DNA of 64,000 nucleotides from Lycocorax pyrrhopterus obiensis (GCA_014706295.1 JACSVZ010000022.1:13224830-13288829), one strand, 5' to 3'. Positions 24,671-38,388 are shown, counted from the stretch's first letter. Program-made: numbers and translations. The notes: generated by a model not told the origin, from the letters alone.

Positions 24671-24894
24671 CTTGTGTCCGTTGTGTTGGGACTTCTCTGC
24701 CACCAGAAACCTGACCATGGCCTCCCATCTGCCCAGGGTCTGGGGGTCCCAGGCGGTCACCATCAGGATCAGCTGCTTGGAGGGCACCTGCAGGTGGTGG
24801 GCAGCGTACAGGGTCCCGTCCGCCCTCACCTTGAAGTCCAGGCTGTTGGCTTCATACCGCACGCCCTTGTTACCCGCACAGTTATTAAATTTTA
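24671..24894 (-). CDS. CDH4: CDH4 (R-cadherin) exon 3, prodomain
   Basis: Internal coding exon of a classical cadherin precursor. R-cadherin is a single-pass, calcium-dependent homophilic adhesion protein of the plasma membrane, prominent in retina, brain and muscle. The minus strand reads (G)[16 protein letters not shown], then [13 protein letters not shown], then [23 protein letters not shown] and ends NGHK. This matches the cadherin prodomain, including the FNNC cysteine and the DFKV..DG(T) turn. The exon starts after a strong pyrimidine tract and acceptor (ttcctctctgttctag) at 24896-24895. It ends at the donor gtaagagt beginning at 24670. The first two bases complete a codon begun in exon 2 (phase 1), and the end is phase 0. 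The length of 224 bases is, from memory, the size of exon 3 in other classical cadherins. The open frame runs past both splice sites, but that extra protein is intronic. CDH2 is the main alternative; the residues favour CDH4. Confidence 0.95.
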
Positions 24895-27619
24895 CTAGAA
24901 CAGAGAGGAAGAGATGGGAGAAATGTGTGAGATTGGCGTGATAAGGAAAGCAATCAAATACAAGTTTCAGACATTTAATTTTCACTGATGTCTCCTATAT
25001 CTCTAATAACCATCAAGGAAATGATTTAACTGTTTCTTCGACCTTTCAGGAGTGCTCTTGTGCTTTATCTCTGTTCCCCAGGGAAGAAGTTGTAAGCCAT
25101 TTTTAAAGTATTTGATACAGTTTCATTAGATCTCAAACACAGCTGTTCCCCATTTCTACAAGTGGATTTCTCCCTTGTCGCCATTATCTTTTAAATTCAA
25201 CTGGAGTCTATTACCCACGCTGTGGGTATTTTTTTTCAGGAAATGTTCTCCATTTCCCTAACCCTTCAATAACCTACTTACCCGATAGCCTATTTGCACA
25301 TTCTTAACTGAAATTCAAAAGCCCATAACAATTCCATTAGCAGAAATATAAAAACAACAACAAAAAAATTAAACACAGAAATAAAAGTTTAAACCATTCT
25401 GGAGCACGCATCCGCTGCTGGAACTGGACCCCCCATCCCGAGCTGCATTCCCACCCCTGGCCAAGCCCTCACATGTTACAGCTACTGCAAAGAGGAACTG
25501 TAAAACTGTGCTTCATAAACCATAACGTGTCATTTGAAAGCCTACTTTGTCAGATCAAAGCTCCCCAGTCGCTGATATTTTTATTTTCGCCTTTTTTTTG
25601 GTCAAAGTCTTTCACAGTCTAGTTTGAAAACTATTTTTATTGGCATTATGAAACATGTCACACACATTAGACCAGAAAAAAAACCAACCCTATTATATGA
25701 CAGAATTGACAAATCTGATAGAAATTGAACCTGCAGCTAATAACACAGGAAACAAAACACTTTCTGCCATTCGAGTAATCCACGGGGCGGAACACACGTG
25801 GTGAAGGAAAACATATTGTACCCGTAAAAACATCTCAAGTGAGTGAGAATGGATGCACAGCACTCCAGCTCGGATTGTTAGGCGGGTTCTCATGCTGAGA
25901 TGCTCCAGCCTGCCCCGAGACGAGGAGAACCTGCTGGGCCAGCTCTGGTGGGCTTCAGCAGGCACTTAATTCCTGCAGAAGAAGGGCTGGGTCAGATGGA
26001 TCCTACCTAGACTGGCTGTGGTGGGAGAAGGGATGCAGGGCACTCCAGCAGGAGCTTCTGGGACAGTTGTACCCCAACTGTCCCTTTCCCCCTGTACCAA
26101 CCACAGCTCTGCAGCGCTGCTCTGAGCTGAATCAAGGACTAATTTGGATCTAAATAAAGAAAAAAACAACCGTGGCACAGGTGAAAGAAAAAAGCAGCCA
26201 GGGAATGGCTCAACTCATCTGGCTGCCAAAGCCCCTGGCCACATCAAAGTACAGAGAAATAAGGAGCAGACTGTGGCAGAGGAAGGGAAAATCCTTCCCC
26301 TCCTTCAGCAAACTGCACCTCTCAATAACTGGGGTGCTGTGGTTGTGTCACATCTACAGAGGCTTTCTGTGCTGTGTGTTTATTTAGACCACATTGGTAC
26401 ATTTTCATGTGTGTGGTGGGAAGTGTTACCAAATGCTGCAGCAATTGCTGGGCACAAACAGCGAATGTCACACACTGATTTATAAAAAATAAGATGGATA
26501 AAGTTATCTAGTATATAAAAAAACCTGAAAGCCCTGGATGAGGGTAAGCACACACATGGTTTGGTGGAACCTACAAGATCCGGGACAATCTCTGAGACCT
26601 GTGAGGGGAGATACCCCAGACCTCTGGGACCACCCTGCTGGGAGACCACTTTAATCTCTCTGGAATTTCTGCAAATCTCCCCTGCATTCACAGCTACAAT
26701 AAAAACGTGTGAACATATCAAGTGCATCTTCACTTCTAAATGTTATTTATTTTCGGCTCAACACCATGGGCGCTGTTAGAAACGTGGCACATCAGCTGCT
26801 GTATTGCTGCACCCCTCTGCTGTGTAATGGCCACGCAGAACTCAAGTTCCATCCCTGCTCCCCAAGTACCCACGTATCATATACTGAGACACATTTAAAG
26901 AAGAGAGAAAGGAGTGATAATGACTGCACATTAAAAAACCCAGAGCTTACTTTGATTTTATTGAGATTAAAAGAAAGCCCTACAGTGTACCAGTAGTCTG
27001 AGAGAAAAAAAAACCCAAACCCTTTCTATATGAGTATACAGCGATTTCAGTATTCAAAGTACTTAAACATCTGCTTAAGACCCAGCTCGTGGCTCCAAGA
27101 TGCTGCTCTGGTGTCATATGTCACTGTGTCGACTTTTATGCTCCATTATCTAAAAATGGCTACCTCGTAGACAAAGTCCCTCTGTGACTTGCTAATTACT
27201 TCCATTAGTTTAAAACAAACTTGACTAGAGACGGAGAAAATCCTGAGAGAAATCGTCTGATTTTTTTTTTTTAAAACAAGCACGGTCTCTGCTCCACATT
27301 GCTCCTCTCAGGTAGCACAGGTAGGTGAATGCTCAGCAAGGGATTAGCACAACCAGCTCCTCTCCTAAGAGCCTTTAGGAACTGCAAGAAAGGCTTCAAG
27401 GACACAAAGACTCCACAGTTTTCAGTCACTCTGCACAGCAGCAACGGGCCCTGGCTCACCTGGGCGGCTCTGCAGGAGATTTCAGCCACACAGGGATGAC
27501 CCTGCTCGGCTCTGTCAGGCAGAGGAGCTGCTCTGGCTCCAGGCACTGTTCTCACACAGCATAGGAAACACACTGGAAATGCAGGAGAGCTGAGCTGCTC
27601 CCACTTCCATCACAGGGAA

Positions 27620-27717
27620 GGGCATGGCTTAGTGCTGGGGTTGGCAGTGCTGGATGAACAGTCAGACCCAATGATCTTGGAGGTGTTTTCTAACCTGAAT
27701 GATTCCATGATTATAAA
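27620..27717 (+). mobile_element. CR1 LINE 3'-end fragment
   Basis: The text ggttggcagtgctggatgaac, gacccaatgatcttggaggtg and ttttctaacctgaatgattcc, then atgatt, follows the CR1 3' terminal consensus closely in the plus orientation. It is about 100 bases long and 5'-truncated. A (TA)n tract begins about 80 bases beyond its 3' end. Confidence 0.85.
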
Positions 27718-27792
27718 TCCTAAATCATCCTCTTTGCTGCCCTTTGAAAACAAGACCTTGGGATGTTACACGACTACTGAGCTGCAGTGTTC

Positions 27793-27825
27793 TATATGTA
27801 TGTATATATATATATATATATACAC
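27793..27825. repeat. (TA)10 microsatellite with degenerate flanks
   Basis: Ten uninterrupted TA units at 27803-27822, preceded by tatatgtatg. Further TA-rich sequence continues to about 27880. Confidence 0.95.
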
Positions 27826-28147
27826 GCAAAGATCCACATAATCCATAAATCTCATTTAGATATATTTATATATAAAATACTTTCCCCAAATATATCTGTA
27901 TAGGTTTAGGGGGAAAAAAAAAATCAAGCCACTGTTCTATGAAAAATGGCATAGCTCAAGGAAAGGAAATCTCACCCATATTTTCAAATCCTACCTCTTA
28001 CCCCTACTCTTTGCTCCTATGGAGACAGAAATTAAAATTTCATTCAATGGCAGACAACTTCTGCTTTTTTTCCCCCTTTTTCTCCTTTAGAAATCTCCAA
28101 GTCTACGTAATTTGCAGTTGATGCAACTCTTGACTTTCAAATAATGC

Positions 28148-28171
28148 AATAAATAAATAAACAAACAAACA
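28148..28171. repeat. (AAAT)n/(AAAC)n short tandem repeat
   Basis: aataaataaataaacaaaca, followed by aac: three AAAT-type units merging into AAAC-type units. Confidence 0.85.
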
Positions 28172-29734
28172 TTGGCTGTGTTTATTAGACTTAGAACTCT
28201 CTGTGGACACAAATCAATCTTTCTTTGACCAGTTTGAAGCCTAAAGAACACTGCATGAATTTAACATTCAAAAGCTGCAGCATCAGTAATTAGGATTTCG
28301 GATAAACAGCAGAGTCACACATCTATCATTTTTACAGAATGGCAAAAAACCCCCAACTTTTTAAAAAATAAGCTGGAAAAATGTTCAGTGATGCTTATCG
28401 AAAGCTTATGCTGAAAACAGCATCTAATGCCTGATGAAAGGAAAACCAAGAAAGCACCCTCATTAGCAGGCTTTTAGGTTTAACCCTTTACCCTCATCAT
28501 TTTTAATTGCTTCTCTATGAAAGGAGGAAGTACAACAATTTGATAAGCTGAAACAGGTACTGAGTGATGGGCAGAGAAGCTGCAGGAGTCTGCAGCAAAC
28601 TGCTGGGCACCTAAGAAAAAAAAAGGTATTTTACTTCAAAAAAGACACAGGGTGAAAAAAAAAATTCAACAAGTTTTGCATTGTTCCCTTTTATTATTTA
28701 GCTTGTTAGGCTGGCTGGACAGAGTCAAATGATCAAGCCAGGATCTTGAAAGATGTAGGAATACACTGAACTTCTTGCCCCCCAAATGTCTGAGAGAAAT
28801 ACTGAATTTAATAGGACTATAAATGGTATAAACCAAAGAACTCACTTTTAGCCTTATCCTTCTGGATTTTCCTTTAACTTCTCCTAGTCCATTAAAAAGT
28901 GCCCCCTCTGGCAAGCTGCATAGGGCTGGAAAAGCAGGAGGGATAATACTCGTTTATTAGGATAAACCCCCTGGCAGGACATCAGCCCACAGCTCAGGAT
29001 ATGGGTCCCTTCAGGACTCTGTTTTTCACCATGGTTTTGAGGATTATCGCTGCAAAAGATGTTTCTTTCATGATGAACTTTAAAGCAGCAAACACACAGC
29101 ACTACGTGCAGCAGGATCCATCTGCTTTTCAAGTTGTGTCTCTTGACCAGCTCCCTTACACCCCGTGCACTGTGATAAATCTAAGCTGCCAAATCCACCC
29201 CTCACACCCCTTCTGTGAACACCATTAAGGTGAGGATGGCTTAACTGCAACCTTTGGGAATTTCTGATGTCTGGGTAACCTGCAGAGTCTTCAGCATGCA
29301 CGGAAATGCCCCTCTTGTGTGATCATGGGTAAAATCACTTGTGTTCCTGCCCTGGCACTTCTGGCCCAACGCTCTCAAATGTCTGCACTCATCCATCTCC
29401 TCCGGCTTTTGCAGGGGGTTCAGTCCCGGCCAGCATTCCCTGCATGTCACCACACCAGGAATTAAAAAATCCCAAACATATCCTGTGTGGAGAGGCTCCT
29501 GTTGCCTAAGAACAGGCGTGAAACCATTCAGTTAACCACAAAAATGCACGGGCACATTGCAGCCTCACAAAGTGATTTCTCCATTAAGTGCTAATGTGAA
29601 GCAGAGCGTGCTGTGCCTTGTTGGGAAGCTGCATTTATTTGGCAAAGTAAGTACGCAGCATAAAATTTTACATGGCCACATTTTCGAGGCATCCTTCTTT
29701 ATGTTCGTGCAATCCCTCTGCGATTCTGTGAGAA

Positions 29735-29872
29735 AACTGTTTTATAGCAGTGGGAACCAACTGCAGTTGAGTGAATTCCCCATGGCCACCCTGGAAACCT
29801 GGAGCAAAGCTGGGATTTGAGTCCTGAAATTCAAACAGCCAGGCCACTGCCTCCATCGCCCAGATACAAGCA
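29735..29872 (+). mobile_element. Possible ancient MIR/L3-like remnant
   Basis: Successive pieces (gtgagaaaactgttttatag, ccatggccaccctgga, gagcaaagctgggatttgag, tcctgaaattcaaacagcca, ggccactgcctccatcg) follow the order of ancient amniote MIR/L2/L3-type tails: gaaactgaggc, gcccaaggtcaca, cagagctgggattcgaac, ccaggtctgactcca, gtgctcttaaccac. The similarity is low and spread out. Confidence 0.4.
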
Positions 29873-30120
29873 AGGAAGACAGAAAAATGAAAAAGATGGA
29901 CTTTGAAAAAGCTAAAAGAGGCAGATCCTTCTCCCTACAAATTACTGGGCATTTCGAAATTAGTGCAGGGTGAAAAATTTAAGGGATGTCACACAAATTA
30001 TTGCAATTGTTGTGTGAAATGCAGTCCCATGAGCACATGTAAATACATGGTGGAATTATTCTGGGACTGAAATAATCTTGTCTATAAAAGGCAAATGCTG
30101 AAATGGAGGCAAGAGGATTT

Positions 30121-30393
30121 TTATAGAATTATAGAGTCATGAAGGTTGGAAGAGACCTCTAAGATCACGAAGTCCAGCCATTAACCTAACCCTGCCAGGT
30201 CCACCCCTAAACCATGTCCCTAGATGCCACACCTACATGTTATCTGACCACTTCCAGGGATGGTGATTCCATCACTTCACCCTGTTCTACTGCTTGACAA
30301 CCCTTTCAATGAAGAAATTTTTTCTCCTATCCAACCTATCCTTCCCCTGGTGCAACTTGAGGCCATTCCCTCTTGTCCTATCTTGTCCTATTT
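30121..30393 (-). mobile_element. CR1 LINE fragment, about 270 bases
   Basis: This is the longest and clearest CR1 copy in the window. Reading the plus strand it gives tagaattatagagtcatgaag, ggttggaagagacctctaag, aaaccatgtccctagatgcc, acttccagggatggtgattcc, caatgaagaaattttttctc and gcaacttgaggccattccctc, then ttgtcctat. All are the reverse complement of the CR1 3' untranslated region in the expected order, so it lies in the CDH4 sense orientation. It has no reverse-transcriptase portion left. The last part shows a local duplication of cttgtcctat. Confidence 0.92.
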
Positions 30394-32062
30394 TGTTTCT
30401 CTGTATTAAAAGGACGGATGTGTCCAGGTACCACAGGCATTTTGACCTCTCAGAGATGGTGTTTCAGTGTTTTGTGGAAATTAAAACTGACTTGAGCCAC
30501 CACACTTACACACAATGCTACATCTAAGCCTGGACTCCTGTTCCTATCCCACTCCCACTTACAGTAAATCCCACGCTATCACACAAGACACAGCCAGATT
30601 TGCTTCCTGCAGTTCATTAAATGCTCAGAGCCCTTCTCCTTCTCTACGAGAAAAACAACACATATATAGGAAAAAATGATGGCTGTAAAACCTGATGAAG
30701 ACAATGTGTAATTTTCATCCTCTCATTACTAATTTTATAGGTTACATTTTCCACCATGTTCCCATAAAAGATATCACACTAATAAACTCTTAGTGTCTTT
30801 ATTTAATATTTATAGCACCGTGGGAGAACCAAACTCTACCAGTAAAAGGTAAAAACAGCAATTCAAACAGCTGCTTCAAAGACTAATAAACACATCCCTA
30901 GTGATTGAGTTTAAGAGTATACAGTTTAAAAATGCTTTGGTACAAAAAACTGTTGGAAATAAGCGGAAGGATGTTGGTTGGTATATGAATGTATATAAAC
31001 ATGTGCATGCTCACACCCTCAGCTTCACAAAGCATTGACTATTCATTAAGTGTTCTTGGAGTAAAAAACAAATATAATGAATGAGTTTGGAGAATTAATG
31101 AACTATCCCACAGTCTATCATCTGCTGAAAACATTTAGCATGATTTACCATGTTCTTAATGTTACTTTCTTGCAATTAATGGCACAGAAATCTGCGGCAA
31201 TTCTACCCATTTCCCAAATCTCAGGTCAATGTGAAACATTACATCCAATTTTCCAGTGCATTATTTACAATCTCTGAGCTATGACTGCTAATATTTGCCT
31301 TACTGAAACAATAGTAAATTACCATAACAATTTACCATATGTAATTATGCTAAACAAAATCTATCTTTATTTATCTTCCTGTAATCTTCAGTTACAGCGA
31401 ATCCTCCTATTCAGAATATGCAATAATACAACATTCATGACATTCCCAACCTATTACATGCTTGTTAGAAATGACTCCATGTGCCACTCAACTGGTGACA
31501 CCTCGGAATTAGCAAACGAGTAGCAATCTGCCTCCAGCAGAAACTCAGACAGATTTCAAAAGGGACATGGAAGCATTTTATGTTTAAAGGCACATTTTGA
31601 ATGTGCCCTCTTTAAGTTCCAAAGCTCAACCCCCTCCACAATCAGATTATCCATGTGGGTTTTAGGCACATAAAGATTTTTAGTGAATTCCCGACTACCT
31701 CGTGCTCATCTGCAGCTGTTTTTCTTCCACAAAGCCAGGACTGTTGGTTTTATGGGGAAAATGGCAAGACTTTTTTGTGCACAAGTCATTTATTTAAAAA
31801 ATATAAAATACTTCTGCGGGCTTGATGGGACTACATGGAAAAGTCATCTTTTCATTTCCAGAGCCACCTAAATGCTTTCAACACCTTTTCCAGCTTTATA
31901 TTCACTTTTATCAGCTCTTGCTTACACAGAATTTCTGTTTCCAAGGCCAGAGAAAAAGAAAAGGAACAATACATTTCAACAGACAAATCGGCATCCTTTT
32001 AAAAGTCACTCTGTCACGTGTGCAGTCAGCCAGCAGCAATGAGGAGTCAAGGGTACATTAAA

Positions 32063-32108
32063 AAAAAATCTAAATCCCATTCAAACAAAACAAAAATCTA
32101 AATCCCAG
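32063..32108. repeat. Short direct repeat
   Basis: The motif aaaaatctaaatccca occurs twice about 28 bases apart, suggesting a local duplication. Confidence 0.8.
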
Positions 32109-35100
32109 ACACTGAGTGCCTCCTTCATATTCCCACCCGTGCCATTTTTCATTTACTGGAAGCCAATTCAACTAAAATACATGTTTTTAAGGAAGAAAAA
32201 AATGAAGAAGTATATTTCACTTTTGGTTTGGAATTGGAGGGGAGTACAGACCCCTGGAGAGAAGGACTATAGAACATGATAGAAAAGATGAATCACTTCG
32301 GCAACAGCCAGCCAGCCATTAATTTTCAGCAAGCCAGGAGTTGGTCCAATTAAGCCAGGCTCCTTTCTCTACATTAACATGCTTTACTCTGTTTTTTTCT
32401 GAAGCTAAAACATCAGCTCGAGACCCCAAAGGCTTTTCTATTTAGGATCAATCAATCTACCTTGCTGCACTGTAAAACATACACTGTCAGCTCCGAGGCG
32501 AGCGCAAAAAAAGAGCAACGGTAGAAAAATTTGATAAATCGACATGTTCTGGCAGTTAGTAGAGGGATTCTTCCTACACTGCAACTTATTTTTATCTGAT
32601 TAGAAACAAGTATTAGTAAAGGGAATATTCCCCTCTATTCTCTTCCTGGTATTTAGCATTGGTTTAAGAGAAGCCTTTTTTATCCCTGATTTTCTACATT
32701 CAAGACAGAAGATTCCTGCCACAAAGGCACAGAGATACTACCCACATTTCAAAGGGCAGCGAGTTTGAATTGGATTTGCAGGATGTGGACTCACATTCAA
32801 GCATTTTCTTCAGCACAGAAACATGAACCTGCATCTATTGGTGCTCATGCTAAAGAAATTTTTCACTGCTTTCCACATTTTCATGCTCAGGGCTTTACTG
32901 TGAATATGCAACCTCACCTCTGGGTTTCCAGCACCTGCTCTGGCAAGAATTGCTTTATTCGGGGTTTCACTGCCCATCTGAGATCCACTCACTCTCCCTC
33001 AGCCTTACTGAGGCATCTCCGGAATGGTTAATTAACACATGAGCCAGGGACTGATGACAGAGGTAAGAAGGACACTTACAAGGTCTGAAGTTCTCTGCTG
33101 GGAAAACTCGGAGGATTGCCCTTTTCTTTGGTAAATGCCACAGCAACTCTGCTGTTGGTTTCCATGTTGTTCTCAGCATCTTTATCTTTGGATAAAAAAC
33201 CTTTCCTAGAAGTTTCAGCATGACAGTCCCTCTCTGTTTCTAACAGCAATGTAGACAGAAAGCCACTGGGATGTGCAGCTGATGTTACAGCTTCAGATTA
33301 AAAGGGTAATAAAGAGAATCCTGGTTTGGGTAATCCTGCAAATGCCAACTGCACCACACTTTGTGGCAGATGCTGAGTTTTTACAGGCAACCATTTTTGT
33401 TCTTTGCTCTTTAAATTCCACGTGTCTGTAGGATAGTACTGAGATTCACTACGGCACTAATGAGATCATTTTGCAATTAAAGGCTAAGTAGAAACAAACC
33501 TCTCACCACTCTACAGGAGAGTTTGGGTTCTCTGATTAAGCAGCAGTAAATAAACCCGTTTCACTCCTGGTCCTGGCGCACACCAGAGATTAACTCTCCA
33601 AACAAGATGGACTGATTGACCCCATGGATTAATCAATGAGTTTCCCAGCTTCAGATCAAAGTGCAAGTTGTGGGAGTTACCTGCAGTAGGATATGTTCTA
33701 ATTATTATTACCAGCACAGAGTACATAAATCCCAGGGCGCTTTATGTGGAGGTTTTACTCTTAGCACTAATGATCTCCACAACACTCTCATGTTTGTCAA
33801 ACTACCTGTGTGGGAAAAGACTTTAAACACCACTGTGCATTTCTCGAGGAAGAACTGCAGGTTTTATGGAAGCTTGGTGTGATAATTATAAAGGGTGGAG
33901 CCTGTGTAATGGTAGGGCAATCTCTAGGTTGTAACAGCTGCTCTCCCATCACGCCTGTGGGCAGCAGCATCCCTGCAGGGAGTGGGATTGTATTGGAGAC
34001 AAACCCCATGTGAGGCATGGAGCCCTCCTGGGCAGAGCAGAGAGCTCAGCCCTGCAGGTATCAGGAACATCCCAACACTGAGAGCAGTGGTGGGAAGTGG
34101 GCAAGGACACAGCTCCTGCACAGCCACCCCTGTCAGCTCCCACCTGCCCCACTGACTGCAACCTCCTGGCCTTGGGGGGTTTTCCTCTCTGTCATGGATC
34201 TCTTTTCAACTTGCCAGAAGTGTATTCGGAAGACATGGGGAGCTGTAGGAAGATTTTTAGTGAGGGGAAAAAAAAAAGTGAACAGAGGCCATTTGCAGCC
34301 TGGGTAAAGAAGATGAAAGAGATGCTCCAACTGCAGCTGTGTCAGACAGCCTCGGGCTTCTCTCTCCTCACACTCTTCAAACAAACAAACTCTCAACACC
34401 TAGAAACAGAGGCTGCACATGTCAGGGGAAAAAAAAAATCAGACACACCAGTAAAGGCACTGAACTCCTTACGGACTTGACTTGTGTGTAAACACTGACA
34501 ACTTTGGGGCTGAGTGTTCTCATCTTCCTCAGCCTGGCTCAGGTGTGAACGCACGCTGATCCAGGGAGTCGGATCCCAATGCAGTAAATGAATAGATGTT
34601 TCAGGCAAGAATATTAGAAATGGAAGACTTTGTTACCTGGAAGAGTCAAGGCAGGGTAGCTATATTTAACTTGCAGCTGCTGTGCACCTCTGCTCTTCTG
34701 CCTGCACAAAAAGCAGCAGCAGTCCTTCACCTTCAGCTATAACCTACACAAGTCTGCAGGTTTCAAGAGAAATTAATATTATGTAGAATAAAGCACTGTT
34801 TGGTACCTGGTGGGCTCAAGTGCTTTGACATTTGGACAAATTCAGCGAGTTTTATTTACAGACGGAGGCGCTGGGCTCTGTTTCTGGCACTTGATCAGAG
34901 GGAGCAGGAGGAGAACAAGTGGCCTTGGTGCCCAAACTGCACTTATGGGGGTAACAAACTCTGGCCAGTGTCAGAGCTGCCGGGCTGCAGAGAACCAGAG
35001 GATCCTGCCCCAGGGCTGGGCTCCAGTGTCCACTGACCACAGGAAATTCACCCACAGAGCAGGAAATTAACTGGAAAAGCAAAACCACAACAAAACACAG

Positions 35101-36025
35101 ATCCAGGCAGTCTGGTGGTGGTCATCACTGACCCAAACAGAACCTCCTGGCCTCTGCAGCCACCCTGGAACATGTCCTGACCACAGCATCCCCGCAGCCA
35201 CAGAGCTTGGCTGCTGCTGCTGCCACCGATGGAGTCACAGGGATGAGGTTTACTGCAACTTTCCCTCTCCTCTTTTACATTCATCCCCTCTGCCCCTTCT
35301 TACTACAGTGGTGTCCAAAAGAAAGGCTGTCCCCTCACCTGAGGAACAACCTCAGGATTAAACTAGCAACCTTAAATTTTTGCAGGGCTCAGTCCCCTCA
35401 ATTAAAACCAAGAGAGACTGAAGCCAGTAAATTAGAGAACGTGACAAATGCAGCACAAAGCACTGAAGATCCCAGAAGGTATAAAATTTAGTGTAAAAGT
35501 AAAGAAACAATAGGGAAGTCCAAGACATTTCAGAGTGTAGTGAATCAAATTAAATTGCCTGAAATTCCACATGGAATACATTTGACAAATTTCTTTCCCC
35601 CTCTTCAGCTTTCTGTTTGAGATGAACTGTCGTCTGGCAGCTTCAAACGTCTGGCACAGCTTCAGCTTCAGTTTGCTGGGGCTGAATCCAAACACGAACC
35701 TGAACTTTACCAGTTCTGCTCTTTTTGTAAACATACTTGCTGTGGCTGCCAAATGCTTTCCAAAAGCACACAAAACCCAGAATCCAAAAGGAAAATATTG
35801 TCTTGCCGCAATAAAATTTGCATTTTACCACCTATGGGCAGCATCCCGCGTGCGGAGCCTGCGGTCGGGCAGAGCCCACTTCACCCCGCATTCCTCCCGT
35901 ATTTTGGAAGGGAAGGGTGAGTTAGGAGCTGATGTGGGAGGGATGAGTCTCCCATGCACCCAGTACAAACCCAGCTCCAGCCCTGGCAGCCCCAGTGACA
36001 CTTCTCCCTCCAGGGCTGCAGGGGC

Positions 36026-36147
36026 AGATAATAGTAATCATAATAATAGTAATAATAGTAATAATAATAATAATAATAGTAATAATAACAATAACAACAA
36101 CAACAATAATAATAATAATAATAGTAGTAATAATAATAATAAAATAG
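36026..36147. repeat. Compound (AAT/AAC/AGT)n trinucleotide repeat
   Basis: About 120 bases of trinucleotide repeat, mainly ataatagtaataat-type units with an internal block of aacaacaacaac and interruptions by agt. In one plus-strand frame it reads as a run of asparagines, which is an artefact of the repeat and not a protein. Confidence 0.97.
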
Positions 36148-38388
36148 TACAACAATTAGCAGTAGGATTCCTCAGACGTGCTGGGTAAGACAAGCAGTAA
36201 AATGTCATTAAACACGTGTCACTGATAGAGAAGACTGGTTTAGATTCCCCCAGTGAGTAGTCTCAGAACAAATTCATTTTAAGGTAGGGAACTTCAGCAG
36301 CGGAAGAGACTGATATAAAGAGGGTTATGATCAAATTGCTCCTGAGAGCAGATAGCATCAGCCTGGATATATCAGATTTTTTTTTCACTTCGCTTTTAAA
36401 ACATACTTGGTTTTGCAAAATACTTACAACACACACTGCTTTGACACAGGATGTGATTCTTCAGCAGCATTTCACTACCTGCACAGATTGCCTCTTTCTT
36501 TCTCCCTTTAAAACCATCTAAAACACCCAAGCTCCATAAACTATCCAACTGCAGACAGCTGAACCGAGCCCACCTTTAGGCTGGAGAGCAGCAAATGACA
36601 GAAGTGTCTGAGTTCTGGCACAAGACACAAAGGCAAACAGCTGCTGCTAGAAAAGCATATTTTACTGTCCACAAAGTCTCAGCCTCACCTCTGAGAGCCA
36701 CACGGAGTTCCACCACTGCCCAAAATAGACAACATCTGGTTCGTACAAACTCTGATTTATTGCTTGTCTTCACTCCCCTTGGGTTTTAATTACGAGTAGA
36801 TCTTGTAAGTATTATATTTGTATTTGTTTTATCCATCTAGATATTTCTCTACACTATTAACTATAAATTGAAAGCGCTTTCTAAAAATAGTACAAAAACA
36901 TACTTAAAATATGCATATGGCCTTTATTAAGGAAATCCCTATAATGAATTTTTAGATGAGGTAAAAGCACCACTGAAACCACTGATTAGCAGGCAAGCCT
37001 GCACCTTATTTCATGAACAGTACGAGATTAAGAAGTTTCTTTTTATAACAATTAAATCCTAAAGAAAGTAAGAGTACAAAACTAACTGCTGCTCCTAATG
37101 CAGTGTGGTGGCAGGCAAAAATCCCTCATTGCTGCACCACTCTGACTGCCCCCAGGGCCTCTTTGGGGGTGTTGAGCCAGTTCCAGTGGTCAGGTGTCCT
37201 CATTTTAAAGCACCTCCATGGGGTGGCACTTCCTCAGCAGATGGGACAGATGCCCTGGGTAAGAGTAACACAGTCAGGAATGCAACTGTTGGAAGCCTTC
37301 CTACTGAGACTTTTTTTGGCTAAATTTTCTGTTGTTTTTTGGGTTTTTGGTTTTTTTTTTTTCTGATAAAACTCTTGATCCTTCTGGATATAAGTTGATT
37401 CAGAAATGACTTTTGAATTTCTACGGCTGAACAACTACCCCCACAACAGAACATACAGTGCAATAAATAAATACCACCTGCAAACTTCAGATTTCTCTGC
37501 CACCATACCATCCACCAAAACTAATTCTGTAAAAAAAAATAAAAAAAGGATGTGACAAACCCAACCAGCCTTTCTCCCCATCTTAAAAAAAGGCTGAAAA
37601 CTATTTCTGGAAATGCCCTAATGTTCCTATTGAATGACTGAGTCCTCTGAAAATGTTCAGTGGTCCTACACAGACCCTCCCCGAGGACCAGCAGATCTCA
37701 TCTCTGCCAGCCTAACACACCCACTGGGCAGCTCAGGTCCAAGCATTTATGCAGAATCCTGTCCTGCTCGTGGCACAGAAGTTTTGGGAATATGATGAAA
37801 ACCAGAAATTGCCCCAGATGTCTGAACTGCTGAAACTGGAAGGCAAAAAGGGCTGATAGCTGCGTTTGCCCTCCCCCAGTGTCAGCACAGGGCACGACTC
37901 GTGTGCTGAACCATCTGCAGACCAACAAACCCTCCAGGTAGAGCAATAGGAATGCAAGAAATATCTTGGCTCTGTATCTGTTATTTAATTAAAAAGTTTT
38001 GCATGTAAACAGATACGTTCTCTTCTTCCAAATCCACACTGACATCCACTACTCCTCATTCTGAGGTGACTGCTAGAGGAAACATGATTAAAAAAATACC
38101 ATATTCCATGGAAGTGATCTCAGAACTGCCCGTCATCGGGCCGTCTGGTCCCCTTTCACACCAGCTCAACTGTGAGAGCTTTAAGCTGAAAACAAAAAGT
38201 CAGGCCATTTGAAGGCATAAAAGTCAGTTATGAGGGCTGTTATTTTATTTTTTATTTGTTGATTGAGGGCTTGAAAAAGAAACATCGTCTGGCTGGTATC
38301 TTTTAAAGGTTAAACAAATGCGATGAATGGTATCAAAGGAAGTCCTACCACACCTCAATCCCCAGTTCTTTTATGAACTACACAGATA

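Noticed and set aside
35622..36188. 188-codon frame with an asparagine run
   Set aside because: The Asn run is a translated AAT/AAC microsatellite, and the rest has no protein similarity that I recognise.
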